Shown: positions 1-9,691, numbered from the stretch's first letter. The stretch is 64,000 bases of DNA from an uncultured Prevotellaceae bacterium (GCA_902771445.1 CACXXD010000001.1:1-64000); one strand, 5' to 3'. Notes: generated from the sequence alone by a model not told the origin. Numbers and translations: made by a program.

Positions 1-318
1 CACGAGACAATGGAGCCTCTGCGTGAGAGCGTTCCATTGCTTGCAGGAGTTGACTTCTTTTTGGGGGGAGAACACCTATTTTCCGGTGGAGTCACCTACG
101 TTGGTCTCATCTGTAGTCAAGTATTCGATGACCTCGTACTCTGCTGCGGGAAGATTGACGGTGGAGTCGTAGACGATGGCCACTATTATCTCTATGACTG
201 CTATCCCCAAATTCCTGAATTCATCAATGACGAGCGTGTTCAGGCCAATCGTGCAAAACGAGCAAAGCAATGGGAACTATTTACTGACTATCTGGAAAGC
301 AAGGGGAAGCTGAGGTAA
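1..318 (+). CDS. Partial ORF of unknown function, C-terminal end only
   Basis: The reading frame is open from the left edge to a TAA at 316-318, so any gene would start outside the window; the ATG at base 10 has no clear ribosome binding site. The tail is charged and protein-like (ANRAKRAKQWELFTDYL), and a strong terminator-like hairpin follows 50 bases later, which favours the plus strand. The middle part is rich in Cys and Val and less convincing. A shorter minus-strand frame (76-270) competes for the same DNA and cannot be excluded. I do not recognise the family. Confidence 0.3.
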   Translation, partial: HETMEPLRESVPLLAGVDFFLGGEHLFSGGVTYVGLICSQVFDDLVLCCGKIDGGVVDDGHYYLYDCYPQIPEFINDERVQANRAKRAKQWELFTDYLESKGKLR

Positions 319-369
319 TCGGCTTGCCGCTTGGCTCGTCCAAGAAATAATCACTCGCTCCGTGCAGTC

Positions 370-413
370 ATTGGTTGCAGTTTCAGACCATATAGATAGA
401 AACTGCAACCAAT
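370..413 (+). terminator. Perfect 15-bp hairpin, probable terminator
   Basis: ATTGGTTGCAGTTTC (370-384) is matched exactly by its reverse complement at 399-413, with a 14-base loop and a short T-rich tail (TTTTAT). It lies 52 bases after the stop codon at 318 and probably ends that transcript. Confidence 0.6.
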
Positions 414-598
414 TTTATGTATTCAATTTATGATTATGCCTACAACGGCCCTAACTGATTTTACAAAAGTTAAGCCGACTTACGAAGTCTTGACGAGTAT
501 AGTTTGTCGACTTCGGCATTAGGACGTGAACATGCAACGATGAGCACGTTCGAAAAAAATTTCGCTAAAATGCTGTCATGAAAAAGGGAGGGAAAAAA

Positions 599-1045
599 TA
601 TGAATTATTTTGACAAAGACCCTTCTGAGAATCGCACGGAATTCAGCAAGTCGAGGTTGAGGGCGAAATATGCGAGTTTTGAGCCATTCTCAGAACCAGC
701 TGATTTTCAGACAGTTGCAAAATAGAGGCAAAAAGAACGACAGAAACAGAGGGGTAAAACTTCGCTTAGAGAACAATAATAACGACAATGATACCAAGAA
801 GCAAGATTCATCATGCCGAGTTTGAAGCAAAATCATGGTGGGTTTAAAGTCATATCAAACTGAGATATGTGCTAAATCAGCGCGTGATTAAAGTCAAAAC
901 TCAAGATGAAAGAACATTAAACCCAGTTTGATTCAATATCAAACTCAGGGAGAGGGCAACGCATAACGATTTTTGGGGAGCTGAAAAAAGCCAGAATGAT
1001 GATTCTGGCAGATGCTTTTTTCTATGAATTATTTTGACAAAAGTC
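599..1045. repeat. Dispersed non-coding repeat, copy 1
   Basis: This gene-free stretch shares its layout and many short blocks with 15564-15990. Both carry CTCTGAGAATCGCA-like and AAATATGCGAGT blocks early (copy 1 has TTCTGAGAATCGCA), a central pair of inverted GGGTTT...AAACCC and ATATCAAACTGAG motifs, the block TTTGATTCAATATCAA, and both end in ATGAATTATTTTGACAAAAG. In this copy the closing motif also occurs, slightly altered, at the left edge (about 600-618). No transposase or long ORF is inside. The rest of 414-1111 shows only this element and the terminator beside it. Confidence 0.6.
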
Positions 1046-1050
1046 ACAGC

Positions 1051-1100
1051 CCTCACCCCTTACCTCTCCCACCTTTAAGGGGAGGCACAAAGGGGTGGGG
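1051..1100 (-). terminator. Nested hairpin downstream of the rubrerythrin gene
   Basis: CACCCCTT (1054-1061) pairs with AAGGGGTG (1090-1097). Inside it, CCTCTCC (1063-1069) pairs with GGGGAGG (1079-1085) with one wobble pair. The position just past the rbr stop codon suggests transcript termination, although no long T-run follows. Confidence 0.45.
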
Positions 1101-1111
1101 TCTGTATCTCT

Positions 1112-1654
1112 TTAATAGTTCTCAGCCTTGACCTGGAAGTATGCCTGTGCATGATCGCACACGGGGCAGCTCTCGGGGGCTTTCTTGCCAATCACAATAT
1201 GACCACAGTTGGAGCACTGCCAGATGACATCGTTGTCCTTAGAGAACACACGCTCCTTCTGGATGTTGGAGAGCAGCTTGCGATAACGCTCCTCGTGCTC
1301 TTTCTCGATGGCAGCGACGCCCTCGAACTTCTCGGCAATCTCGTCGAAGCCTTCCTGGCGTGCCTCCTCGGCCATGCGCTTGTACATGTCCGTCCACTCG
1401 AAGTTCTCGCCGTTGGCAGCATCCTCCAGGTTGGTCATGGTGTCGCTCACCTTGCCTCCGTTCAGATATTTGTACCAGAGCTCGGCATGCTCCTTCTCGT
1501 TGGCAGCAGTCTCTTCGAAGATTTTGCTGATTTGTACGTAGCCGTCCTTCTTTGCCTTCGATGCAAAGTAGGTGTACTTGTTGCGTGCCTGCGACTCGCC
1601 GGCGAAGGCCTCTTGCAGGTTCTTTTCGGTCTTTGTTCCTTTTAAACTTTTCAT
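1112..1654 (-). CDS. rbr: Rubrerythrin
   Basis: Rubrerythrin is a cytoplasmic diiron peroxidase that reduces hydrogen peroxide in anaerobes using electrons from rubredoxin-type donors. The 180-residue protein has the ferritin-like four-helix domain first, with likely iron ligands E20, E53, H56, E97, E117 and H120. A C-terminal rubredoxin-like site follows with the Cys pairs C147/C150 and C163/C166. Length and order match the family (about 190 residues). The ATG at 1654 opens [13 protein letters not shown], a typical start. It lies 38 bases after asparaginase and may share its transcript; the 38-base gap shows no consensus promoter. Confidence 0.95.
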   Translation of the reverse strand: MKSLKGTKTEKNLQEAFAGESQARNKYTYFASKAKKDGYVQISKIFEETAANEKEHAELWYKYLNGGKVSDTMTNLEDAANGENFEWTDMYKRMAEEARQEGFDEIAEKFEGVAAIEKEHEERYRKLLSNIQKERVFSKDNDVIWQCSNCGHIVIGKKAPESCPVCDHAQAYFQVKAENY

Positions 1655-1692
1655 AATAGTACTCTTTTGGTTTAGTTGAAATATAATATGTG

Positions 1693-2721
1693 TTATAAGG
1701 TGATTTCACCCCTGATGCTTCGCTCCATGTATCTCCTTATCTGTTCGGGTTCCTCATAGTGTGACTGTAGGAACATGAGCTTCGTGACCGCACTCTCTAC
1801 GGTGGAGTCGTGTCCGCTGACGACTCCTGCCTCCTTGAGCTGATAGCCCGTGTCGTAGCGCCCCATCTCAACACAGCCCTGCATGCACTGGCTGATGTTG
1901 ACAATCACCTTGCCGCGCCGTGTTCCCTCCTTCAGCGCACTGATGAGCCACGGACTCTGCGGCGCATTGCCTGAGCCGAACGTGCGCATGACGATGGAGC
2001 GGAGGTTGGGAGTGGCAATGATGTGGCGGATGAGGTCTTCGCGCACACCGGGGAAGAGCGAGAAGATGATGACGTTGTTGTCGAGCCGGAAGTGGGGCTT
2101 CATGGCCTTGCTGAAATCGGGCTTGCGAATCAGTTCTTCGTGATAGACGATGTTGACCCCTGCTTCGGCCAGATGGGGATAGTTGAACGACTCAAAGGCA
2201 TTGAACTCGTCGGCACTCTGCTTGGTGGTGCGGTTGCCGCGCATGAGGTGACCATTGAAGTAGATGCCGACCTCAGGCACCAAGGCCGTGCCGTCTTGAT
2301 GGCGTGCGGCAGCAATCTCGATGCTCGTGATGAGGTTCTCCTTGCCGTCGGTGCGCAACTGTCCAATGGGCAGTTGGGAGCCAGTGAAGATGACGGGCTT
2401 GGTCAGGTTCTCGAACATGTAGCTGAGCGCCGAGGCGGTGTAGGCCATCGTGTCGGTGCCGTGGAGTACGACGAAGCCGTCGTACCGGTCGTACCGGTCG
2501 GCAATGACATGGGCGAGGTCGGTCCACTTGGCAGGCGACATGTCGCTTGAGTCGATGGGTGGCGAGAACTGATAGGTAGAGATGATCGTGTCGAACTGGT
2601 TGAGCTCAGGCACGTTGTGCAGAAGATGCTCGAAATCAAAGGGTTCGAGCGTCTTGGTCCGGGGGTTCTGGTTCATGCCGATGGTCCCGCCGGTGTAGAT
2701 AAGTAATACCTTGCTTTGCAT
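1693..2721 (-). CDS. ansA: Type I (cytoplasmic) L-asparaginase
   Basis: Hydrolyses L-asparagine to aspartate and ammonia. I chose the ATG at 2721 ([16 protein letters not shown]) instead of an upstream in-frame ATG at 2793, because the earlier start would overlap the end of the porin gene and adds a non-homologous Ser/Thr-rich stretch. The chosen start lies 4 bases after the porin stop codon. The 342 residues match AnsA length. Catalytic Thr13 is in TGGT (10-13) and the second catalytic Thr-Asp pair is T89-D90 in HGTDTMAYT. There is no signal peptide, which fits the cytoplasmic type I form. Confidence 0.93.
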   Translation of the reverse strand: MQSKVLLIYTGGTIGMNQNPRTKTLEPFDFEHLLHNVPELNQFDTIISTYQFSPPIDSSDMSPAKWTDLAHVIADRYDRYDGFVVLHGTDTMAYTASALSYMFENLTKPVIFTGSQLPIGQLRTDGKENLITSIEIAAARHQDGTALVPEVGIYFNGHLMRGNRTTKQSADEFNAFESFNYPHLAEAGVNIVYHEELIRKPDFSKAMKPHFRLDNNVIIFSLFPGVREDLIRHIIATPNLRSIVMRTFGSGNAPQSPWLISALKEGTRRGKVIVNISQCMQGCVEMGRYDTGYQLKEAGVVSGHDSTVESAVTKLMFLQSHYEEPEQIRRYMERSIRGEITL

Positions 2722-2725
2722 GCGG

Positions 2726-3754
2726 TTAGAAGCGGAAGTCGAGTTCCACGTCAACAAGATTGTAGTTGTAGTCGCCCTTGCGCTCCACGACACGTGCGTA
2801 TTCGAGATTCAATTGGAGGTTCTTGGTGAACGAATAGTCGGCGCCAATCTCGTAGAAAGCCTTGCTGGTGGTCCACTGCTTCGACTCGCGATAGACATCG
2901 TAGCGGGCCTTGACATGCAGTTTTTTCTTAATGATAGGGGCAATGCAGAGGGCATAGAGCGCATCGGCCTTGTCACCGAGACTAACGTCCTTGCCGTAGC
3001 CCTGACTGTGAATGTACTCGGAGCGGAACGTCCAATCGTTCTTGGCATATTCGCCAGAAATGGCATAGCGATTCTTCTCGCCCACCCCAGCGCGTGAACC
3101 CGTCCAGCCGAAGGCACCGATGCGCAGTCCGTCGACGGGCATCACCCACAGACCGCCGATGATGTCCTTGCGGTTGTCCTTGTCTTTCTGGTTGATGCCC
3201 TCACCGTTGAACACACCCACCTGATAGTGCAGCAGGTTGCGCTCGCCCACCTTCAGGAAGTCGCCCTGAATCTGCACACCGATGTCACGTCCGTTGCTGC
3301 CCTGCTCGCCCGTGCGGTCGGAGATGCCTGAGAGCTGCGACACACCCTGCGAGTAGCTCATGAATCCCTGTGTGATGGGGTGCATGGGATTCTCGAAGGT
3401 GAAGGGACGCTTGAACTGGCCAGCCTTCACTCTGAAGAATTCAAACTTCTGCCACTCGCCAAACAGGTCGACCAGTCGAATGTCGGTCTTCGACTTGTCG
3501 GGGTCGTAGGTGTTACCGTTGATCTGCATCTGGGCTTTCCAGTAGAAATCCTTGTGCACACGGCCTTCGAGAGCCAGACGCACCAGACGCAGATTGAAGG
3601 AGTTTGTCTCAGCATCTTTCTTGTCGGAAGCCTGATACTGCACCATTCCGTAACCGCTGAACTTGATGCTTTCGAACCATTTGGGCTGTGCTTTGGCTGT
3701 CATGGCAAAAAAAGCCAACGCAGCAAAAGCAATGATAGATTTTCTCATAATCAA
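2726..3754 (-). CDS. Phosphate-selective-porin (OprP/O)-like outer membrane protein
   Basis: A 342-residue protein with a signal peptide (MRKSIIAFAALAFFAMTAKA, cut before QPKW). The rest alternates polar and hydrophobic residues in about sixteen beta strands and ends in Phe, as outer membrane barrels do. Segments such as FRVKAGQFKRPFTFEN are typical of the porin O/P family (known from the family). The substrate is not evident; phosphate selectivity is not shown by the sequence. The start could also be the second Met (3748). The short spacing to ansA suggests cotranscription and possible uptake of anionic substrates. Confidence 0.8.
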   Translation of the reverse strand: MIMRKSIIAFAALAFFAMTAKAQPKWFESIKFSGYGMVQYQASDKKDAETNSFNLRLVRLALEGRVHKDFYWKAQMQINGNTYDPDKSKTDIRLVDLFGEWQKFEFFRVKAGQFKRPFTFENPMHPITQGFMSYSQGVSQLSGISDRTGEQGSNGRDIGVQIQGDFLKVGERNLLHYQVGVFNGEGINQKDKDNRKDIIGGLWVMPVDGLRIGAFGWTGSRAGVGEKNRYAISGEYAKNDWTFRSEYIHSQGYGKDVSLGDKADALYALCIAPIIKKKLHVKARYDVYRESKQWTTSKAFYEIGADYSFTKNLQLNLEYARVVERKGDYNYNLVDVELDFRF

Positions 3755-3794
3755 AACAATATTTGTTAGGTATAGTTTGCAAATTCAACTCTCA

Positions 3795-4568
3795 TCAGCT
3801 GTTTTCCAGCCAGTCGTCTATCAGTCGGCGGGCGATGGAAAGTTTCTCTGGCAGCTTGGGCAGATTGTCGCGGTGAAACCATCCGGCCTTCTTCAGTTCC
3901 TCCAGTTGTATGTGCAGTTCGCCGCTCTCGTAGTCGGCATTGAACCCCACCATCAGTCCACTGGGGTAAGGCCAGGGCTGTGAACCAAAGTAGCTGATGT
4001 TCTTGATGCGGATGCCCGTCTCTTCCATCACCTCGCGACAGACTGCTTCCTCCAGCGTCTCTCCGGTCTCGACGAATCCGGCTATGAGACCGTAGAAGTC
4101 GCTCTTAAAGTTGCGCCCTCTGGCCAGCAATACTTTGTCTTTTCCCTTGTGAATCAGTACGATGATGGCTGTGGCCAGTTGCGGCCATACCTCTTTGCCG
4201 CACTGTTCGCAACGCTTGGATATGTCGGTGTGGAACTTCATTTGTCCACCGCAGACGCCACAGAACTTGGTGTTTTGATGCCAGTAGAGCAACTCGGCAC
4301 ACTTGCCGGCTTTCAGATAGAGCGCCTCGGGCAAGTGGTAGTAGCTGGAGCGGAGCGGACACATCTCGAATCGGTCATCGTCGGTGACGGGCGCATCAAT
4401 CTGATAGGCCTTCACTTCTGTCTCGCCGAGCGGTGTGATGTTCAGCATCGTAGTCCACGGCTTCACCTCAGTGGGAGGCTCCTCGCTCAGGGGGATGGTG
4501 TGGCTACCGTCGGCTTTTCGCTCCAGCAACAGCGAGTCTTTGCAAAAGACGAAATAAAATTTCTTCAT
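3795..4568 (-). CDS. nudC: NAD+ diphosphatase (NADH pyrophosphatase), Nudix family
   Basis: Cleaves NAD(H) to NMN(H) and AMP; the family also removes NAD caps from RNA 5' ends. The 257-residue protein shows the NudC order: a divergent N-terminal domain, a zinc ribbon (C103, C106, C120, C123), the Nudix box starting GFVETGE (164-186) with REVMEETG, and the family-specific SQPWPYP motif (196-202) that sets NADH preference. Its ATG overlaps the stop codon of the upstream nucleotidase gene by four bases (ATGA), so the two are translationally coupled, which fits joint nucleotide salvage. Confidence 0.93.
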   Translation of the reverse strand: MKKFYFVFCKDSLLLERKADGSHTIPLSEEPPTEVKPWTTMLNITPLGETEVKAYQIDAPVTDDDRFEMCPLRSSYYHLPEALYLKAGKCAELLYWHQNTKFCGVCGGQMKFHTDISKRCEQCGKEVWPQLATAIIVLIHKGKDKVLLARGRNFKSDFYGLIAGFVETGETLEEAVCREVMEETGIRIKNISYFGSQPWPYPSGLMVGFNADYESGELHIQLEELKKAGWFHRDNLPKLPEKLSIARRLIDDWLENS

Positions 4569-6334
4569 ATTCGTGTCATTAGCTTGTTGTCAGAAGTCTG
4601 GAACAGCAACTCTCTGTCACGCTTGGCGGCAGGCACCGTCCATTGTTCGGGAACAAACTTCCAGTTGTGGTTGGGCTTCGGGTCTACGATGCCCTGACGC
4701 TCAATCTCTTTCATGAGATAGTGGCGCAAATCCAGTTCCGACTGGTAGACAATGCGGTTGTTGAGCGAGTCTTTAGGGATGCCGGCACCGTGCGTCAGCA
4801 AATCGCCGCCACCACAGGCGCGATAGCTGTTCATGGCCACCTTATAGTATTTGTTCTCGTCGAACGGCTCACCGTTCGACAGTCTGAGAATCCTCACTTT
4901 GCTGCCGTCGGGCTTGGTGACATCCACTTCGTAGTCAATGCCCGTGGCAGAGTCGAAGTTGAACGTGAAGTTCTTGAATCCCATGCGCTGCTGATCGCCC
5001 TTGGCATATTGGTTCAGCAAAAGCAGGTGGTCGTCAGCCGAAGTCATGGTGTTGGCCCAGAGGTCGTAGCTCATCTCCAGATGGTTGCGAATCTCCTTGC
5101 CTGTCATGCTCAGCACATAGAGCTTGTTTTCGAAGCGATACAACTTGAACATATCGGCCACGGTAATGTCGCCCTTCTCGATTCTCGCATCGAACGACAG
5201 GGGCGCATTGAAGGAAATGTCGGCCTTGGTGATTTGCAGTTGAAGGTTCTGTATGAAATCGGTGAAAGCCGAATTGCCAAAGTAACTGTCGCGAGTGCTG
5301 ACCGTGGTCTGGAAGGTACCCACCTTTTTGCCTACATAAGACTTGATGCCGTCTATCTGCTTCTGGAAACAAGCCACCATCTGCTCGTCTACGTGCAAGT
5401 TCCTTACGTCTACAATCTTTCCGTCAATCTTCTTTTCCACAATCTTTCCATTCTTGTAGACCAGTTCGATGCTGGTTTCTGCCACATTCTTGGCATAACA
5501 GGAAGGATCGATACAGAGCACGCGCCGCCCTTCGGAATTGGTGATAAACTCGTTGTGAACCTTATGGTCATGACCGAAGAAGATGGCATCGAACCCTGGC
5601 ACTTCGCGAGCCACTCTGCCCGTGGCATCTTCTTCCACCCCGTTAGGCATGGTGATACCGCCGCTGATGCCGCTATGAAACAGGCCGAAGATGAGGTCGG
5701 GATGCTCTTCGTCCTTTATCTTCTTGACCCAGTGCTTGGCACAGCTCACCATCTCCTGGAACTCCAGCCCTTCGTAGATGTCTTCAGACAGCCAACAGGG
5801 AATGGTGGGGGTAATCATGCCCAGAATGGCAATCTTCACGCCATCGCGCTCCAGCAGAGCATAGGGCTTCACGTAGGGCTTCTTGCTGTTCTTGTCTACG
5901 ATGTTGGCTCCCAGAACAGGACACTTCACCTCTCTGATCCACTTGTCGTAGACGGCATGGCCCGGCTCAATGTCGTGATTGCCCACAGTCTCGGCATCGT
6001 AGTGCATGTAGTTGATGAGCGAGGCAGCGATGTTCTCATCGGCAGTCATGACAAAGTTCGACCAATAGCAGGTGGGCTGTCCCTGCAATATGTCGCCATT
6101 GTCAATCAATACGAGTCTTTCGCCATACTCCTCTCGTTCCTTGTTTACGTAGGTGTTGACTCTCGCCAGTGTTCCGTCCAAAGGCTTTTGCTTGATGAAA
6201 TCGAAGGGAAAGAAGTGGCCGTGCACATCGCTTGTCTCAATGACTTTCAGTCTGACGGTCTTGTCTTGTCCCATGATGCATAGTGGCAGTGTTGCAAGAG
6301 CAACCATGAAAAGTGTTGTGATTCGGGTTCTCAT
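4565..6334 (-). CDS. Secreted metallophosphatase / 5'-nucleotidase family protein
   Basis: A 589-residue protein with a signal peptide (to about ...LCIMG, then QDKTV), so periplasmic. The N-terminal calcineurin-like metallophosphatase domain has the metal-binding motifs ETSDVHGH, DNGD, GNHDIEPGH, FHSG and FGHDHKVH. The C-terminal half matches the 5'-nucleotidase substrate-binding domain (about residues 330-560, with YRACGGGD). Members remove phosphate from nucleotides or cyclic nucleotides, including 2',3'-cyclic ones; the exact substrate cannot be read here. It is coupled to nudC by a four-base overlap. Confidence 0.85.
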   Translation of the reverse strand: MRTRITTLFMVALATLPLCIMGQDKTVRLKVIETSDVHGHFFPFDFIKQKPLDGTLARVNTYVNKEREEYGERLVLIDNGDILQGQPTCYWSNFVMTADENIAASLINYMHYDAETVGNHDIEPGHAVYDKWIREVKCPVLGANIVDKNSKKPYVKPYALLERDGVKIAILGMITPTIPCWLSEDIYEGLEFQEMVSCAKHWVKKIKDEEHPDLIFGLFHSGISGGITMPNGVEEDATGRVAREVPGFDAIFFGHDHKVHNEFITNSEGRRVLCIDPSCYAKNVAETSIELVYKNGKIVEKKIDGKIVDVRNLHVDEQMVACFQKQIDGIKSYVGKKVGTFQTTVSTRDSYFGNSAFTDFIQNLQLQITKADISFNAPLSFDARIEKGDITVADMFKLYRFENKLYVLSMTGKEIRNHLEMSYDLWANTMTSADDHLLLLNQYAKGDQQRMGFKNFTFNFDSATGIDYEVDVTKPDGSKVRILRLSNGEPFDENKYYKVAMNSYRACGGGDLLTHGAGIPKDSLNNRIVYQSELDLRHYLMKEIERQGIVDPKPNHNWKFVPEQWTVPAAKRDRELLFQTSDNKLMTRI

Positions 6335-6388
6335 AATTATTCTTTACGTTTATACAATCTCTCACAGTCAGCATGAACCGTGAAAATG

Positions 6389-7438
6389 TCAGATGGTAAT
6401 TTTATAGAGCGAACTCTTATTGTACTTATGCTGAATGACGGCCATGATCTCCTCGTCGGAAGCCAGGTTGAAGTCACCGGGGATGGTGTTCTTCATGGCA
6501 GCGGCGGCCAGCGAGTAGTTGAGTGCCATCTGGTCGTCGTTGGGAAATGCCGACAACGAATGGAGCAGTCCGGCCATGAAAGCATCGCCCACACCCACGG
6601 GGTCGACCACATCGGGAATGTCGAAGATGGGTGCTTGGAGCAATTTCCCGTTTGTCCACAGCAGGGCAGTCAGCGTGTGATGGCTCGATGCCACCATGTT
6701 GCGCATGCCCATCAGCCAGCGCTGACAGCGGGGGAACTCACGGTGCAGATCGTCGAACCACTCGCCATACTCCTCCATCTGCATCTCGAAGTTCGAGTCA
6801 GTGGCAGTGAAAGGAGGTTGCTGACGCTCACACAGATACTCGAATTCGATGGCGTCGCCAAACATCATGTCGCAACGGCTCAGCATCTGCTTCAATGTCT
6901 GTCGCGGGTCGGCACCGTACTTCCACAAGTTCTTGCGGTAGTTGATGTCGAACGAAATCTTCAGTCCCAGCTCGTCGGCAATGTCGAGTGCCTCGAAAGT
7001 GGCATCGGCAGCGTTCTGCGATATGGCTGCGGTGATGCCCGACACGTGCAGCACATCGGCATCCTTCAGTATCTCGCGCCAGGGTATCATGCCCGGCTTC
7101 AGCTCGTAGTAGGCCGAGCCGTTGCGGTCGTAGATAACCTTCGATGCCCGCATGCCGGCAGCCGGCTCCAGATAGTAAGTGCCTATTCGAGTGCCTCCAT
7201 AGAGCACCCTGTGGGTGTCGACTCCCAGTTGCATCAGGTTCTGTGCGCCTGCATAGCCGATGGCATTGTCGGGCAGACGAGTGATATACTCAACGTTGTC
7301 ACCAAGGGTGGCCAGCGATACGGCTACGTTGGCTTCACTTCCGCCATACTTGCTGGTGAACATGTCGAGCTGGGTGAGCCGCATGTGATCGGGTTTGGAA
7401 AAGCGAAGCAAAAGTTCGCCAAAGGTTACGATTTTCAT
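6389..7438 (-). CDS. kdgK: PfkB-family sugar kinase, probable 2-keto-3-deoxygluconate kinase
   Basis: Phosphorylates 2-keto-3-deoxygluconate to KDPG in uronate/pectin breakdown. The 349 residues carry the PfkB first signature around YGGSEANVAVSLATLGD and the second around D279-PVGVGDAF, where the usual GAGD is GVGD and D285 is the expected catalytic base. The stretch LEPAAGMRASKVIYDRNGSA is typical of KdgK (here 'ETGAxMRPSKVIYDR' in relatives). No partner KDPG aldolase is adjacent. A different sugar acid substrate cannot be excluded. Confidence 0.8.
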   Translation of the reverse strand: MKIVTFGELLLRFSKPDHMRLTQLDMFTSKYGGSEANVAVSLATLGDNVEYITRLPDNAIGYAGAQNLMQLGVDTHRVLYGGTRIGTYYLEPAAGMRASKVIYDRNGSAYYELKPGMIPWREILKDADVLHVSGITAAISQNAADATFEALDIADELGLKISFDINYRKNLWKYGADPRQTLKQMLSRCDMMFGDAIEFEYLCERQQPPFTATDSNFEMQMEEYGEWFDDLHREFPRCQRWLMGMRNMVASSHHTLTALLWTNGKLLQAPIFDIPDVVDPVGVGDAFMAGLLHSLSAFPNDDQMALNYSLAAAAMKNTIPGDFNLASDEEIMAVIQHKYNKSSLYKITI

Positions 7439-7475
7439 GTTCTTTCTACTTTAATTGCTAGTTGTTTTTGTTTTT

Positions 7476-9689
7476 TTATATTCTCATCACTTGTTTCACA
7501 CCCTTGACGGTTCTCAGTTTCTTGATGAGACTTTCCAGCCGGGTGTTGTCGTTGATCATGATGACCAGATTGCCCTGAAACAGGCCATCGTTCGAGTCGA
7601 TGTTGATGCTGCGCAACACGAGCTTCTCGTCTTTCGAGATGATGCTCGTGAGATTGTTGACGATGCCCAAATCATCGATGCCGATTACCCTGAGCGTGAT
7701 GCTGTATTGCGACGAGCCTTTGCCACTCCATTTAGCTTTCACGATGCGATAGCCGAAACGACGGCGCATCTCTGCCGCATTGGGACAGTCGCAACGGTGA
7801 ATCTTGATGCCACCGCCTGCCGTGACGAAGCCGAACACATTGTCGCCATAGATAGGGTTGCAGCAGTGAGCCAACTGATAGTCAATGCCTTTCAGGTTCT
7901 TGTCGATCACCAGCACATCGTCGTTCTGCGGCATGTTGTTCGACAGGTGCTCTTCCAGGATGAACTCCTCGGCAGAGCGAGCCATGTTGTCGCCTGTGAT
8001 GCTCTTCTCGCCCTGTTGTAGTTCCAGATACTTGTCGAGCACCGTGGCAGTGTCGAGCACCTCATTGGCAATGTCGCGATAGAAGTCGCTGGCCTCCTTG
8101 TAGCCCAGTTTCTTCATGGTGCGCATCATGAGCGACTCGTCCTGCTCAATCTTTCGGTTCTTGAACTTGCGCTCCAGCATCTCCTTCACCAGGATAGCCT
8201 CTTTCTGCTGCGTCTCTTTCAGGGCCAGCTTTATTTTGGCCTTTGCCCGCGAGGTCTTCACGATGTTCAGCCACTCTTGCTTGGGCTTCTGGGTCGATGA
8301 TGTAAGAATCTCCACCTGGTCGCCCGACTGCAGCACTTGTCTGAACGTTACTACCTTATTATTAATACGTGCGCCCGTGCAAGCACTGCCCACCTTGGAG
8401 TGAATGTGATAGGCCATGTCGAGCACCGTGGCACCTTTCGGGAATTTCAGCAGATCGCCCTTCGGGGTGAACACATACACCTCTTCGTCTTGCAGTTCCA
8501 TCTTGAACTGGTCCATCACCTCCAGTCCCTCGGTGGCATTCTCCAGCATCTGTCTGATGCCCGTCAGCCATTCGTCCAGACTGCCCTCTGCCTTCACGCC
8601 TTTGTAGCGCCAGTGGGCCGCCACGCCGCGTTCGGCAATCTCGTCCATGCGCTCCGTGCGTATCTGCACTTCCACCCACTTGTTTTGCGGCCCCAACACA
8701 GTGATGTGCAGGCTCTCATAGCCGTTCGACTTAGGCACGCTCAGCCAGTCGCGCATGCGCTTGGGGTTCGAGGTGTACATGTCGGTGATGATGGCAAAGG
8801 TCTGCCAGCAGCTCTGCTTCTCCATTTCGAGCGGACAGTCAATGATGATGCGAATGGCGAAGAGGTCGTAGACGCCCTCGAACTCGCACTTCTGTTTCTT
8901 CATCTTCTGCCAGATGCTGTGTATCGACTTTGTGCGTCCTTTCATGTGGAACGTCAGTCCAGCCGCCTTCAGTTTCTCTTCGATGGGGCCGATGAAGTTC
9001 TTGATATAGGCATCGCGTGCCTGCTTGGTGGCATTCAGCTTCTCCTTGATGTGGTAGTAGGCATCGTGCTCCATGTATTTCAGCGAGAGGTCTTCCAGTT
9101 CGCTCTTCAGCTTGTAGAGTCCCAGCTTGTGGGCCAGCGGGGCATACAGGTAGGCCGCCTCTTGGCTCACCTCCAACTTGGCCTGCTCGTTGGCCGTGTC
9201 TCTTATCTGCCGCATCAGGTTCACGCGGTCGGCAATCATGATGAGAATGACACGCATGTCCTCGGCAAACGAGAGCAACAGGTTGCGGAAGTTCTCGCTC
9301 TCAATGACGGGATTCTTCTGGTAGAGCTCCTGTATGCGCTCCAGTCCGTGCAGAATGCGTGCCACGGCCTCGCCATACTCAGTCTTGATCTCTTCGATGG
9401 TGATGAATCCCTGTTCGACGCTGGGCCGCAGCATCACAGCCACCACCGCATCGCGCCGCAGTCCTATCTCTTCGACCACCAGCTTGGCTGTCTGTAGAGC
9501 GGTGAGAATGGGGTTCAGTCCGAAAGAATCGCGCTGCACCATTCCCTCCTGAATTGATTTCACGAGATGGGCTTTGAGCTTGGCTTCATCGCCCACCTCA
9601 AGGTTGCTGGCAATCTGCTCTTTCAGTTCTGTGTAGAGCTCGTATGCCTGTTCACGTTCGTTTATGGTGAAATTCAGTTTTTCTGACAT
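7476..9689 (-). CDS. relA: RelA/SpoT-family (p)ppGpp synthetase, apparently hydrolase-dead
   Basis: Makes the alarmone (p)ppGpp during amino acid starvation. The 737-residue protein has the long RSH layout: N-terminal HD region (about 40-190), synthetase domain (about 240-350, with GRTKSIHSIW, YDLFAIRI, SNGYESLH and EVQIRT), TGS domain (about 400-460, VYVFTPKGDLLKFPKGA) and a C-terminal ACT domain. In the HD region the usual metal-binding HD of 'LLHDVVEDT' is replaced by VMLRPSVEQG, so hydrolysis is probably lost, as in RelA. The start codon lies two bases past the metY stop, implying one transcript. Confidence 0.9.
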   Translation of the reverse strand: MSEKLNFTINEREQAYELYTELKEQIASNLEVGDEAKLKAHLVKSIQEGMVQRDSFGLNPILTALQTAKLVVEEIGLRRDAVVAVMLRPSVEQGFITIEEIKTEYGEAVARILHGLERIQELYQKNPVIESENFRNLLLSFAEDMRVILIMIADRVNLMRQIRDTANEQAKLEVSQEAAYLYAPLAHKLGLYKLKSELEDLSLKYMEHDAYYHIKEKLNATKQARDAYIKNFIGPIEEKLKAAGLTFHMKGRTKSIHSIWQKMKKQKCEFEGVYDLFAIRIIIDCPLEMEKQSCWQTFAIITDMYTSNPKRMRDWLSVPKSNGYESLHITVLGPQNKWVEVQIRTERMDEIAERGVAAHWRYKGVKAEGSLDEWLTGIRQMLENATEGLEVMDQFKMELQDEEVYVFTPKGDLLKFPKGATVLDMAYHIHSKVGSACTGARINNKVVTFRQVLQSGDQVEILTSSTQKPKQEWLNIVKTSRAKAKIKLALKETQQKEAILVKEMLERKFKNRKIEQDESLMMRTMKKLGYKEASDFYRDIANEVLDTATVLDKYLELQQGEKSITGDNMARSAEEFILEEHLSNNMPQNDDVLVIDKNLKGIDYQLAHCCNPIYGDNVFGFVTAGGGIKIHRCDCPNAAEMRRRFGYRIVKAKWSGKGSSQYSITLRVIGIDDLGIVNNLTSIISKDEKLVLRSINIDSNDGLFQGNLVIMINDNTRLESLIKKLRTVKGVKQVMRI

Positions 9690-9691
9690 GT

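Noticed and set aside
76..270. Minus-strand ORF of 64 codons opposite the first plus-strand ORF
   Set aside because: It looks partly protein-like, but the strong hairpin after 318 fits a plus-strand transcript better. Not settled.
4643..6283. 546-codon open frame on the plus strand
   Set aside because: It lies exactly opposite the 5'-nucleotidase gene, whose motifs are unmistakable; it is a codon-bias shadow.
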